Counted from the stretch's first letter, positions 10,985 through 24,007 are shown. The stretch: 64,000 nucleotides of DNA from Adenophora triphylla var. japonica (GCA_022495995.1 JAFEMH010000164.1:558001-622000); one strand, 5' to 3'. The notes: generated from the sequence alone by a model not told the origin. Program-made: numbers and translations.

Positions 10985-11160
10985 ATGTTTTCAAAAAAAC
11001 AACCATCTGGTTGTGAGAAAAGAAAAAAAAAGTTGTTGAGCAATTTAATGCTTCACAAGAGGGGGTTATTGATAAATTTGTTTTTAAAAGAGACTCGGGT
11101 CATAAAAATTCTAATGGATTGGGTATTAGTAACTTTACTTCTGTTTTATCTAGGTAACTT
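10985..11160 (+). pseudogene. N-terminal remnant of a hAT (ZMYM-like) transposase
   Basis: The frame from ATG 10985 gives MFSKKQPSGCEKRKKK. After a frameshift in the A-run near 11030 it continues VVEQFNASQEGVIDKF. A Lys-rich start of this kind (PSG-x-KRKKKK) is typical of plant hAT proteins annotated as zinc finger MYM-type 1-like. The zinc finger, RNase H-like core and dimerisation domain are all missing. Confidence 0.5.
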
Positions 11161-11235
11161 TACTTCTATTGATAAATTTGCACAAATGATTTTTGTTCTT
11201 GTTCATTTAATGATCTTGTTGTTTTGAATATAAAC

Positions 11236-12300
11236 TAGGGGTGGACATGGTTCAGTTCAAACCGCGGTTTGAGATCGAACCGAACCAAACCACGCAGTTT
11301 GGTTTGGTTTTTTTCTATAAATGGTTTAGCTTGGTTTGAAAATTTAATAAACCGTGTGGTTCGGTTCAGCTCGCAGTCTGGAACCTCAAAACCGAACCAA
11401 ACCGAACCGAACCAAACCGATTCAGACCGAACCGTGGTTTGGAACCGTGAAACCGAACCATGAAATTCTTGAACCGAAATTCTAGCCGTTCATTAAAAAT
11501 TAAAGATGAATCACAACCACTGATTTGAAAACCCTATATTGAAACTCCTTAACTCAAACTGCCTCCTCATTTTTCATATCTTCTTTCTCAGTTTGTTTCT
11601 CTCTTCTCTCTTCTTTCTCTCTCTATCACCAAAAAACTTCCTCAGATCCCTTCCTTTCAAAGTCCTCCCAAATCCCTTCGTGTACAGAATACGACGCGAT
11701 TCTCGTGCTCGCCATCTGCCTCGCCAAGAACTCATGCGGCGGAATCCGATTCTCTCCGTCATCAAAACCGCCGCCGGTCGTCGTCGGTAATTTCCCTGTT
11801 TGTTTATCTCTCTTCTCTTAAAGGTATAATTTTCCCTCCCAATTAATTAGTAATTTTTCATTTATTTGTTAAATTTTGACAGTGTACTCTTGTAATTTGA
11901 GATGATTTCTTTTGTTGTACTTGTTAGAACAATGAATTTGTTAGAACAATGAACTTTCAGTTTACTAAAACTCATTCCTATTTGGATAGTAGTATTTGTG
12001 TTTTATGTTTAATATATATGATTGCTAGTTTGATAAAATAAAATATGTAAAGAGCAACGCTTTTAGTTGGACAGGTTTGTAGTTCGGATAGCGGTCTAGA
12101 CCGCAGTTCGGACCACGGTTTGAACCTTTTATGAAACCGTGGTTTGAGACCGAACCGAACCAAACCGAGGTGGTTTGGTTTGGTTTGGTTTGAAATTTTC
12201 TATGGTTCGGTTTGATTTGGGATTTTCCCAAATCGAGTACTAGCGGTTTGGTCTCCAAATTCCTTCCAAACCGAACCAAACCGAACCATGTCCACCCCTA
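11236..12300. mobile_element. Non-autonomous hAT element with perfect 8-bp TSD (inner)
   Basis: An 18-bp inverted repeat TAGGGGTGGACATGGTTC closes both ends and is flanked by the perfect 8-bp duplication ATATAAAC (11228-11235 and 12301-12308). Both subterminal regions are filled with AACCGAACC / GGTTTGGTT motifs. The middle (about 11540-11960) has different, gene-like composition. No transposase is encoded. Confidence 0.92.
11540..11790 (+). other. Possible captured 5'UTR and first exon inside hAT element
   Basis: A CT-rich leader-like stretch (11560-11660) runs into GC-richer sequence with codon-like composition, ending at CGTCG followed by GTAATT, a possible splice donor near 11789. The frame from ATG 11539 is open for 83 codons to a stop at 11788-11790, next to this site. 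The encoded protein is not recognised. Gene capture (Pack-hAT) is an inference from the composition break. Confidence 0.35.
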
Positions 12301-12345
12301 ATATAAACCTAGTAACTTTACTTCTGTTTTATCTAGGTAATAATA

Positions 12346-12584
12346 TACTACCTCCGTCCCAATCTAAATGTCCAAGTCAACAAAAATTGATAAGTTTGAC
12401 TTAGACATAAATGCAAATCTAATCATCCTATTGAAATTTTAAAAATTGTTATTGATAAATAATTAATTTATTTATCAATAACAATTTTTAAAATTTTAAT
12501 AGGATGATTAGATTTGCATTTATGTCTAAGTCAAACTTATCAATTTTTGGTCAACTGGACATTTAGATTGGGACGGAGGGAGTA
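12346..12584. mobile_element. Stowaway MITE, near-perfect foldback
   Basis: Ends CTACCTCCGTCCCAATC / GATTGGGACGGAGGGAGTA. The internal halves are inverted copies (AAATGCAAATCTAATCATCC and its complement) around a short AT centre. It lies inside the outer hAT element. Confidence 0.88.
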
Positions 12585-12861
12585 TAACATTTGAGTATCG
12601 TAAAAATATATATCATTTGAGTATCGTAAAAAATGTCCGATTAATTAGGGGTCTCTTCATCTGATTTCGCCCGGGGCTCACAAAAGTCTAGGAACGGCCC
12701 TGCCTAGAACGGAGGAGTATAAATTGAAAAGAAGAAAAATAGGGGGGGGGGAATGAAAAAGAACTTAATAGGAAAGCCAACTAGACTAACTTGTGGGGAC
12801 TATAATGTCATTTTATAAAAGAAGTGGACTTGTAAGATAAAGTGCTCAACTTCGTCCGCTC

Positions 12862-13368
12862 TATAAGCCCTTCAAAACCCTAACCCTATTAACAGCTGAG
12901 GCTGCCTCCGTCTCTGCCGCCGAGAGAAGAAAACCTCCTGCCGGAAATCTGATCTTCAACGAATCGTCGACGTAGCGCCGGTAAGCGCATCCAGATTCCC
13001 CACTATTTATCTTAATTATATCATTTTCAGTCGATTTATGAGTTATTCGCCATTCATTCATTTGTATTTGATTTTTATGTAAAGCCTTTTTATTTCTGGA
13101 AAAAAAATTCAAATGTTATGCGTTTGAAGTTTGTTTTTCTAATATTTTCCAATTTATTTCGTGAAAGTAGCTGGTCAAAACAATCGATTAGCGCCGATGT
13201 GTTTGGATTTTACTTCATTAGGTTAACACTATAATTAATAGATGAAATGAGGATTCATGTTCATAGTGATCCTATATAGGACCAACTCTTCAAGCCCCAA
13301 GTTAAATTAAAGGATTAATTGGGTCAAAATATTAATTTTGATATCGGTAAATATTTGAATTTGTACAG
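12862..13368 (+). promoter_or_regulatory. RPL7 5' leader with telo-box and 5'UTR intron
   Basis: A TATA-like CTATAAG (about 12861) is followed by AAACCCTAACCCT (12875-12887), a telo-box that is characteristic of plant ribosomal protein gene leaders and promoters. The leader exon ends at 12980 with donor GTAAGC. The acceptor is TTGTACAG (13361-13368), five bases before the ATG at 13374. The first transcribed base cannot be fixed from sequence. Confidence 0.7.
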
Positions 13369-13373
13369 AGGAG

Positions 13374-15327
<1,954 letters not shown>

Positions 15328-15731
15328 ACTTTCAACTTTCTTATGGCTAGCATTATTGAAGGTATTATGAGGTTTAAAGGTTTGCCCCTCTGTTATTTTC
15401 AAGTTTTGGATAGACTCCAGTTCATTTATCGCCTTTTTGAGCTAGATCCGAGATTTTCCTTCAAGGGAATTTTGATTTTGTTTCTTTGGATTTATATTAG
15501 ATATACTTGTTTTTTGGTTATGTTTGCTGGGGTTATTCGAATGCATCTGGGGCTGCATTTTGACAGCAGTATCTCGAAAGCTTGATTCAGAGTAACTTGC
15601 TTGAGTCGAGTTTGGTCGAGAGGTGGAGTTTTACTAGGTAATTGGGCATGGTTGATTGATTATCTTGACCCTGAGTATCTATAATGCATTGTTGAGTCCT
15701 GTCTAACAAAGTAGACTGCATAGTAGTTGAG
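15328..15731 (+). other. RPL7 3' UTR and flank
   Basis: AT- and T-rich sequence downstream of the RPL7 stop, expected to hold the 3' UTR. No canonical AATAAA signal was recognised with confidence. Near 15700-15760 the short phrase CTAACAAAGTAGAC occurs twice. Confidence 0.5.
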
Positions 15732-15880
15732 ACCCTATCTAACAAAGTAGACGTTGTTAGATACTTGGCACTTCGTCCGTCTAAAAAAGCAATTTTACTT
15801 TGTATTTGGCAGTCATGGGTCATCCGGAAAGCCTCTCTTTGTAGTATGGGGCAAGGTTAGCATACATCCGACCCCACTTA
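15732..15880 (+). repeat. Left copy of 149-bp duplication flanking the copia element
   Basis: Runs from ACCCTATCTAACAAAG to CCGACCCCACTTA. The same 149 bases recur at 22294-22442, with one difference seen (AAGGTT versus AAGTTT). The two copies abut the two ends of the copia element, where a normal 5-bp target duplication would be expected. Confidence 0.95.
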
Positions 15881-15881
15881 A

Positions 15882-16337
15882 TGTAATTTGCAGCGGAAGA
15901 TTAGATCGACATACCTCCAGCCACTGCGCCGGAATCGGAACCGGAATGGAGTCGGACGAAAATGAAGAACTAGAATGGTTCTTCTAACCCCTTACTCTCT
16001 CTCTATGATGGTGTGTTATTTCTGAATCGATTAAGTGGGATTAGGGATACCTCCAGCCATTGCGCCGGAATCGGAACCGGAATGGAGTCGGACGAAAATG
16101 AAGAACTAGAATGGTTCTTCTAACCCCTTACTCTCTCTCTATGATGGTGTGTTATTTCTGAATCGATTAAGTGGGATTAGGGACCTCTAGGACTGAATTA
16201 ATATACTCTTTCCATCAAAGAGTAGTGGGTGGTTTTCCCACGTCGTGAAGTGGGTTAGAGTAGTGGACAGTTAGATGAGTGGTTGTCGGCGGTTATGCTC
16301 ACCCATGAAGTGGACCACAAACCGGGTGAAACTTACA
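15882..16337 (-). repeat. 3' LTR of the copia element, end-truncated and internally duplicated
   Basis: Matches 21969-22293 of the right LTR but starts 49 bases late, at an internal TGTAATTTGC. It also holds a 136-bp tandem duplication (units from 15914 and 16050) absent from the right LTR. It ends GTGAAACTTACA next to the purine tract. Confidence 0.92.
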
Positions 16338-16616
16338 TTCTCCCACTTGGTCCACAATATCCACCATCCATCTCAAAGAGAAACAAAATGCATGAATCAT
16401 GGTGAAAAGTCCTCTAATAGTGAGTATTATCTTCCATGTATCACAATACATTTAGTACCTCAAAAACTAACCCAAATAACTTAATGAATAAACCCTATGT
16501 TTATTCAAGGTCCAAGCTTAATGATATTTTCTCGAAATGAATGTGCACAACTGAATGAGAAACATCAACTGAAGTAAGAATTTCATCAAAATAACAAACG
16601 TACGTACAATGAAGAT

Positions 16617-17099
16617 TTACATAATGGAACCAAGTCCCATTCTAACTACATGATCCTTAAACCCCTTTGGTGGCATGCCTTTAGTCAAAGGATCGGCCAT
16701 CATCAACTCAGTGCTAACGTGCTCAATGACCACTTTCTTTTCCTTAACACGTTCTCTAATGGCTAAGTACTTAATGTCGATATGCTTACTTCGACTACCA
16801 CTTTTGTTGTTCTTAGCCATAAAAACAGCAGCTGAGTTGTCACAATACAATTTCAATGGCCTAGAAACTGAATCAATGATTCTAAGCCCGGACATGAAAC
16901 TCTTCAACCACACACCATGTGAGGTAGCCTCAAAACACGACACGAACTCGGCTTTCATAGTGAAAGTAGCAGTCAAGGACTGTTTCACACTTCTCCAAGA
17001 TATAGCTCCACTGGCTAACATGAAAACATACGTGGATGTTGATTTGCGAGAGTCAACACAGCCAGCGAAATCTGAATCGGAGTAGCCAATCACCTCCAA
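16617..17099 (-). pseudogene. copia RNase H domain
   Basis: A 160-codon open stretch includes GYSDSDFAGCVDSRKSTS, the KAEFVSC region, LYCDNSAAV and SKHIDIKYLAIRE, the usual copia RNase H blocks carrying acidic catalytic residues. It ends near TKGMPPKGFKDHV. Frameshifts separate it from the RT part upstream. Confidence 0.9.
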
Positions 17100-17275
17100 A
17101 TTATCGGTCCGTCCGTCTATACGAGCATGTAACCCTTCGTTCCTTGAAGGTATCTCGCGACCTTCTTTGCGGCTCTCCGGTGGTCAATCCCCGGGTTACT
17201 CCGATATCTCCCAAGCATCCCAACAACAAATGCAATGTCGTGCAGTGCAAACCCGAGCATACATAAGGCTTCCAA

Positions 17276-18271
17276 CTACCAAGCATATGGAATGTCTTTC
17301 ATTTGGTCCTTTTCGAGCTCATTCTTGGGGCACTGGTCCAGGCTAAATTTGTCACCCTTCACAATGGGTGCTACACTAGGTGAACAATCCTTCATCCGAA
17401 ATCTCTCTAAAACTTTGTTAATATAGGTCTCTTGAGACAAACCCAATATGCCTCGAGATCTGTCTCTATGGATCTTAATGCCAATGACATAAGATGCCTC
17501 TCCCATATCCTTCATATCAAAGTTTTTCGAGAGAAATTGTTTCACATCGTATAGCAATCATTTATCATTGGTTGCAAGCAAAATATCATCCACATATAGC
17601 ACAAGGAAACAAATCTTGCTCCCACTAACCTTGAGGTATATGCATTGATCCATAACGTTCTCTTCAAACCCAAATGAAGTGATGACGTTATGGAATTTTC
17701 TATACCATTGGCGGGAAGCTTGTTTCAGTCCATATATAGATTTATTAAGCTTACACACCAAATGCTCACCACCACTAGAGGAGAATCCTTCTGGTTGTTT
17801 CATATAAACCTCTTCCTCTAGATCACCATTAAGGAAAGCCGTCTTCACGTCCATTTGATGTAGCTCTAAATCAAAATGGGCTACCAATGCCATAATTACT
17901 CGAAGGGAATCTTTCTTAGATACGGGGGAAAAGGTTTCCGTGTAATCGATTCCTTCTCTTTGTGAGAATCCTTTGGCAACAAGTCTTGCCTTATGTCTCT
18001 CGATGTTGCCTTGTGAGTCTTTCTTTGTTTTGAAGACCCATTTACATCCAATGGCTTTTACACCATTTCGGGCAACCTCGACGAGATCCCAGACTTTGTT
18101 AGTTGCCATAGAATCCATCTCATCTTTCATGGCATTGTACCATAAGCTTGAATCGTTAGAACTTATGGCTTGTGAAAACGTTTCAGGATCATTTTCGGCT
18201 CCAATATTGTAGTCACACTCTTGTAGATACACGACATAGTCACTAGGAATTGCTGACCTCCTTGCCCTCAT
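17276..18271 (-). pseudogene. copia reverse transcriptase
   Basis: Residues from 18271 down include NKVWDLVE, WVFKTKKDSQGNIERHKARL, MDVKTAFLNGDLEEEVYMKQ, YGLKQASRQWY and the catalytic YVDDILLA box near 17600. The frame breaks at about 17557 and continues as the RT thumb (DMGEASYVIGIKIHRDRSRG). The enzyme would copy element RNA into DNA, but the break and missing joins make it inactive. Confidence 0.93.
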
Positions 18272-18279
18272 AGATCTTC

Positions 18280-19441
18280 TTAAAGCTGGATCAACATTAT
18301 CCTGAGGAGCAGGATCATGTTGTTGGCGAGTTCAACATTTTCATGTATTTGTTGAACTTCATCTACTATTGGATTAGGATCAGCTTGTGGTGCTTCTTGA
18401 ACTGGTTTTTCAACACGTATTTGTTCTTGAGGAGTGTTGTTAACAATAATGACCGGTTCATAACTTGAAGTGGTACGCTGAGCATCAGAATGATCTTTCC
18501 TTTGATCAATGTTCAAGGATCGATCGCTCCCACTGATCAAGTCATTCTCAAGAAATTTTGCATTTCTTGATTCCACAAACCTAGTGCTGTGAGATGGACA
18601 ATAAAATCTGTATCCCTTAGACCTTTCGGCATATCCAACAAAATATCCACTTATGGTCCTTGGGTCCAACTTCTTTTCTTGTGGATTATAGATTCTCACT
18701 TCGGACGGACATCCCCAAACACGTACATGTTGCAAACTGGGTTTCCAACCTTTAAATATCTCAAAAGGCATTTTTGGAACGGCCTTGGTTGGAACTCGAT
18801 TTAATATGTACGTAGCCGTCTTAAGTGCTTCACTCCACAAGGATCGAGGAAGTTTGGAGCTTTCAATCATGCTTCGCACCATGTCCAATAATGTTCGATT
18901 TCTTCTTTCAGCTACTCCATTTTGTTGTGGAGTACCTGGCATGGTATATTCTGGAACTATACCATTCTCTCGAAGAAATCTCGCAAATGGACCCGGTGCT
19001 TGTCCATTTTCGCATATCTACCATAGTACTCTCCACCTCTATACGATCTCACGATCTTAATTTGCTTGCCGCATTGTTTCTCTACTTCTGCTTTAAACAC
19101 CTTAAAAGCATCAAGTGCTTCATTCTTATTGTTAAGCAGGTAGAGATACATATATCGCGAGTAATCATCTATGAATGAGACAAAATACTTTTCACAGTAT
19201 GCATCCATTATGCTCCGGACTACAAATATCTCGTATGTATGATTTCCAATAAATCGAGCTTCTTCGACACCCTTTTTGGCTTATTTGACATGTCGGTCCG
19301 CTTACCCTTAATGCAAGCTATACACGTCTCAAAGTACGTAAAGTCTAAAGTACTAAGTACTCCATCGTTTACCAACTTTTTAATTCTATTAATAGAGATA
19401 TGTCCCAATCTCAGGTGCCCACAACATAGAAGAATCGTCAT
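18280..19441 (-). pseudogene. copia GAG-pre-integrase and integrase
   Basis: 19441-19220 holds the GAG-pre-integrase HLRLGH-like motif and CIACIKGK. 19208-18957 holds the integrase core start (FIDDYSRYMYLYLL). 18942-18280 holds GTPQQNGVAERRNRTLLDM with the catalytic Glu, then the C-terminal GYFVGYAERSKGYRFY. Frameshifts lie between the three blocks. Confidence 0.9.
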
Positions 19442-19794
19442 TCATAACACATCTTTTGGTACCAATATGAACGTGCATAGATGAGTGGTCATCATCATTT
19501 CTCAAATTTAAGTTAAAAAGACCATTAGACAAAATACCATTTCCAATAACATTAGATTTGAAAATTAAATCAAAACCACTTTACGAAAAGTTAAAGGAAT
19601 AACCATCTCGATACAAGTCTAGAAACGGAAATTAAATTCCTAGAAAAAGCGGGAATATAAAAATTCTTTTCAAACTTAAATGAAAACCACTACTTAAAAC
19701 TAAATTGCACGTTCAACGGCCTCTACACATGAAGGCATCGATTTCCTGAATAGACGCCGCATTCATTTCCCATTTGGTTTCCGCGGAGTTTTAA

Positions 19795-20000
19795 TCCCCG
19801 CAATGAAGTGGTAATATGAATTATAGAGCCAGAATCAATTCACCATGTATTATGATTTACAACAGTCATATTGGATTCATAACAAACAAAAGAAAGTTGA
19901 GTACCTTTCTTATCAAGCCAATTCTTGAACTTAGGACACTCCTTCTTAATGTGTCCCTTCTTTTTGCAAAAGAAGCACACGGGATCCTTCTTAATGTCCT
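19795..20000 (-). pseudogene. copia gag zinc knuckle and protease start
   Basis: A CCHC knuckle of the form CFFCKKKGHIKKECPKF lies near 19990-19930. Downstream the protease active-site phrase IDSGSIIH (around 19835) is preceded by an in-frame TGA at 19840-19842. The Asp-Ser-Gly triad is visible, but the domain is broken. Confidence 0.75.
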
Positions 20001-20164
20001 TGGTGAAAGGGATTTTTCCCTTTCCCTTGTCTTTGGCTTGATCATTCTTCTTGTTCTTTCCAATCAGTAGTGAAATTCACACTCTCCTTTTCCTTAACCT
20101 CCATGCGGCCACCGCCTCTTCCCGAACACACATGGTCATCAATTCATTGATTGTCCATTTATCC

Positions 20165-20675
20165 TTATGTGTGTTGTAGGATATCTTGAATGGGCCATAC
20201 TTGGTGAGGTAAGGTGGAAAGGATATAATGAACCAAGAAGACTTCCGACATCTCAACCTCTAATGCTTTTAGCCGAGCCGCAATATCCCTCATGTGCATG
20301 ATATGATCACACACACCCTTAATGCTATTGAGCCTTAGGGATGTAAACTCCATGATCGTGGTACTTGCCATTGCCTTATCCGAAGTGGCAACCGATCATC
20401 AACGGCCTTTAGTAATTCCTGAACCTTCTTGATATGCTCGATCGAACCCCTTATGCCACTGAGATCTTAGTCTTTATGAAACTCACACAGACGATTAGAT
20501 CGGTCCCATTTTTCATAAAGATCAACAAAGCATCCAGGAAGGCTAGTTTCGGTAATTGGAGGGGTTCATTCTTCCTTATGGCATAGTCAAGATCCAACCA
20601 TCCTAAATGAAGGAGAACTCTCTCCTTCCACACTTTGTAGTTGTCCCCTTTAAGCTCGGGAACATCACATCTCAT
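20165..20675 (-). pseudogene. copia gag (UBN2-type) fragments
   Basis: Two frames: 20675-20451 contains LKGDNYKVWKERVLLHLGW, and 20371-20165 contains MHMRDIAARLKALEVEMSE and ILSTLPHQ. These are the N-terminal and middle blocks of plant copia capsid proteins (DUF4219/UBN2 type). They are separated by a frameshift and a short degraded gap. Confidence 0.8.
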
Positions 20676-21919
20676 ATCAGGGTAATCAACAGATTGAATT
20701 GCTGCAAATTAATTGTAAATGCTCATATTATTAATATTGAGGCTAGTAAAATATAGCATGATCTACCAATGTAAAAACATGCAAAACATGAACCTAGTGA
20801 CATAAAACTTGCCTGTGGGCTAAAGTTCTAATTCAATTAGATTCATTTAACTTTATGATAAAATCATCAAAACTATGTTCCTTTTTTTAATCCCTGTGGG
20901 TAAATTAGAAAATATAGTTTAATATTTTATCCTAATTAATCATACATAATATAATAAAAATTCTTGTGGGATAAAATCTATTACATAAAGTATGATTAAT
21001 TACAATCAAATGTTTATTCCAAATTGTGATCATATATCCACATATATAAATTTTAATCAGTTAAGGATGCTGTGGCTACTCCCTAATTAATTAAAAATTA
21101 TATAGATCACATAAACATTAGTCAACTTTAAAACTTCATTATTGCATAAACTGTAGGCAATATTTTTATGGATTTGATTTAAATGTACTCAGTTTATCTC
21201 GCTTAAAATGGCATGAATAACCAAACAATTATTAATTTATATAAGCCAAACAAAGTATGTACATCAACATTTAAATCTGTATATGTATTTTGTATAATTA
21301 AACCAAGTACATATACTAATCCAATTTACATATTTAAACACATTTAAACTGAAGTTTATAAATAGTCAGTAACAATTACTGTTTATTTATATATCTGTAG
21401 TAAAAAAAAAAAATGAACACCAATTATGTCCTTATACAATATGATTTCCCTTATTCATGTACTTTTGAATAACCTTTCAAAAAAGGTGGATACTTAAGAG
21501 TCTGGCAAAAGTTAACACTGCTACTATATGTCTACCAAGCAATAGTAGTACTATGCTACTCCCTATTAAATAGTGTCAGACTAAGTCAACAGAGACAATT
21601 GCCTTCATGAATATAACAGTACAGTACAATAGTTAGACCAATAGAAATCATCAAAGACATACACTTTTCCCATTATTATAATAGCAAAACAAGTGAAGAA
21701 TGGTTTCATCTTCAACCTTCAGACGGGTCATTTTAGACCCATCTTGGACCCGATTATAAACTTGAAATATAAAATCCAGATTATCAAAACCAACATGCTT
21801 ATAGTCTCATTTCACAATCAAAATTTGCAGAAAAATCAGCTTCATGACAATCTCAAGATTTCAGAATATTCAAATCGAAAACAGAGCAAGACAGAGGTAT
21901 TTATAGCTCTGATACTAAA
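20676..21919 (-). other. copia 5' leader between PBS and gag
   Basis: About 1.2 kb of AT-rich sequence with no long frame, bounded by the primer-binding site (TTTAGTATCAGAGCT, minus strand) and the first gag block. It is the untranslated leader of the copia element. Confidence 0.6.
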
Positions 21920-22293
21920 TGTAAGATTTAATTACACTAGCATGTTCGAAATCCTAAAGAACACATAATGTAATTTGCAGCGGAAGATTAGATCGACATA
22001 CCTCCAGCCATTGCGCCGGAATCGGAACCGGAATGGAGTCGGACGAAAATGAAGAACTAGAATGGTTCTTCTAACCCCTTACTCTCTCTCTCTCTATGAT
22101 GGTGTGTTATTTCTGAATCGATTAAGTGGGATTAGGGACCTCTAGGACTGAATTAATATACTTTTTCCATCAAAGAGTAGTGGGTGGTTTTCCCACGTCG
22201 TGAAGTGGGTTAGAGTAGTGGACAGTTAGATGAGCGGTTGCCGGCGGTTATGCTCACCCATGAAGTGGACCACAAACCCGGGTGAAACTTACA
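21920..22293 (-). repeat. 5' LTR of the copia element (complete, 374 bp)
   Basis: Runs from TGTAAGATTTAATTACAC to GTGAAACTTACA (plus strand). It is defined on the inner side by the adjoining primer-binding site. It contains 49 terminal bases missing from the left LTR and only one copy of the 136-bp segment. Confidence 0.9.
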
Positions 22294-22442
22294 ACCCTAT
22301 CTAACAAAGTAGACGTTGTTAGATACTTGGCACTTCGTCCGTCTAAAAAAGCAATTTTACTTTGTATTTGGCAGTCATGGGTCATCCGGAAAGCCTCTCT
22401 TTGTAGTATGGGGCAAGTTTAGCATACATCCGACCCCACTTA
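22294..22442 (+). repeat. Right copy of 149-bp duplication flanking the copia element
   Basis: Begins directly after the last base of the 5' LTR and ends CCGACCCCACTTA, where the sequence leaves the repeat for unique DNA (TCTCTAGG). See 15732-15880. Confidence 0.95.
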
Positions 22443-23273
22443 TCTCTAGGTGGAAGGCTTTGTGGTATCCGTTCCCATTGTAGGTGGAAGCATTTGCGGT
22501 AGTAAGGTAATGTTGTTGCGGTATTAGGCTGTCATGATTTATCTGTCTGAAAAGATTATTTTAATATTTTTTTTTGGCAGTCGTGTTTTAATTTTAACCA
22601 AATAATTATGGAAATTTAATTATTTTAAAATTCTACAAATTGTTAGTGATGGGTACTCTTATTGATGAATAATTAACAATTTTTAGAATTACATTTAAAT
22701 AGTCAAGTTTTAGCAAGTCTTTTTGTCAAAGTTTAATCTACCAACCAACCAACCAGCCAAATCAATGTGAAATTATTTCTTTTGGGACGGGACCTGTACA
22801 AGTTTGAAATTGTACCAAAGCCCAAATTGAGGCCCAATAAATTTCGGGCAAAGTAATCTACTGGACTCAGTTTTGGGCTTCATAAAAAAAAAAAAAAATT
22901 AATATAAAAGTAATAAAACATTTTCATTCCTATAAAAGTATCTAATTTGTAGTGGAACACCAAATGAGGAAAGTGTTTAGTTTGTAATGAGACTGAGGGA
23001 GTATATTATTATAAAAAATGAATTCATTGTCCGAAAATTTAACACTCTCCGTCTAATAGTAAGAGTTTTACCCGAGTTTTATATGCTTATTATTAAGAAA
23101 ATAATAAAAATGGGTTAACATTTCAGGTATTGACAATATAACTATCTAAAACAATTATCTTAGAAGTGTTGTGCACCACGATCCAATAATCTAGAAGCTT
23201 TTATCTACAATATAAAGTTTTTTTTTATCAATGCTCAATCTTTTAATTCCGCCTCAAAATTAGTACTCCCTCC
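22443..23273. other. Intergenic AT-rich DNA
   Basis: No gene seen. A weak inverted repeat (AATTCTACAAATTGTTA and its partner near 22680) may be an old foldback element. A Stowaway right end (GACTGAGGGAGTA) at 22991-23003 has no clear partner. Confidence 0.45.
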
Positions 23274-23551
23274 GTCCCGTTAATATTAGCACAAACACTG
23301 TTTGCGCGGGAATTAAGGAATATGATATTTTAATAAAATGTTGTGAGTGTAAAAGAATGAGTGGAGAGAGAATGAGTGGAGGGTGTAATAAATTATAATG
23401 GTGTTGTGAGTATTAAAATAATGTAGGGGAGAGAATGAGTGGGGTTGGGTGAATATTTTATTAATATAAAGTTTCCTTTTTGGGAGTGTGCGAATATTAG
23501 CGGGACGCTCAAAAAAGAAAGTGTGCTAATATTAGCGGGACTGAGGGAGTA
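23274..23551. mobile_element. Stowaway MITE
   Basis: Ends TACTCCCTCCGTCCCGTTAA / AGCGGGACTGAGGGAGTA, 278 bp, with GAGAGAATGAGTGG repeated inside. It belongs to the same subgroup as 1304-1578. Confidence 0.85.
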
Positions 23552-23677
23552 TTTATTTAGAAAATATTTTTAAGGAATTGGAAATCTCGTGATCGGAATG
23601 GATAGACGATAACCATATGATACAATTGCAATGGAAAAGAAAGAGAGAACGAAAAGATTTAAAGCTCAGTTAATTTA

Positions 23678-24007
23678 TACTCCCTTCGTCCCATATTATG
23701 TTACCCATTTACTGTTTTGCGTGAAAAATAAGGAATAATGTTATTAAAGTAGGAATTGTGAGTGGATAGAAGAGAGAAAGTGAGGTAGAGAATAGTAAGG
23801 ATAGTTGTAAATTGTAATGTTATTAAAATAGGAGCTGTGAGTGGGTAGGAGAGAGAAAGTGGGGTAGAGAATAGTAAGTGGATAGTTGTTGTGAGTATGA
23901 CAAGTGGGTCCCATAAATCTTTTTAGGAAAGTGTGATTTTTAAGTGAGACGTTCTAAATGTCTAAATAATGACAAAGTGAATAAGATTTTATGAGACGGA
24001 GGGAGTA
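23678..24007. mobile_element. Stowaway MITE
   Basis: Ends TACTCCCTTCGTCCCATA / ATGAGACGGAGGGAGTA, 330 bp, with an internal direct repeat (GAGAGAAAGT-GGGGTAGAG) at about 23775 and 23850. Confidence 0.82.

Larger units (their letters stand above)
10297..12702 (+). mobile_element. hAT element with transposase remnant (outer of two)
   Basis: Terminal inverted repeats CAGGGCCCGTCC (10297) and GGAACGGCCCTG (ends 12702) are flanked by an imperfect 8-bp duplication, TCCAGAAC versus CCTAGAAC. Between them are a leader, the start of a hAT transposase-like gene, a younger hAT element (11236-12300) and a Stowaway MITE (12346-12584). The C-terminal transposase domain is absent, so it is non-autonomous. 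Its right end lies only about 160 bp upstream of the RPL7 5' leader. Confidence 0.78.
15882..22293 (-). mobile_element. Degraded Ty1/copia retrotransposon, whole element
   Basis: On the minus strand the order is 5' LTR (22293-21920), primer-binding site TTTAGTATCAGAGCT (21919-21905), gag, protease, integrase, reverse transcriptase, RNase H, a purine tract (AAGTGGGAGAA) and 3' LTR (16337-15882). The IN-before-RT order defines Ty1/copia. All coding parts carry stops or frameshifts, so it cannot make its own proteins. The 3' LTR lacks the terminal ~49 bases found in the 5' LTR, and the flanks show a 149-bp duplication. Confidence 0.95.

Noticed and set aside
15592..15760. A second gene downstream of RPL7
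   Set aside because: Only short frames without codon-like composition or recognised motifs.
16675..17085. 136-codon frame on the plus strand
   Set aside because: It is antisense to the copia RNase H, whose motifs are on the minus strand.
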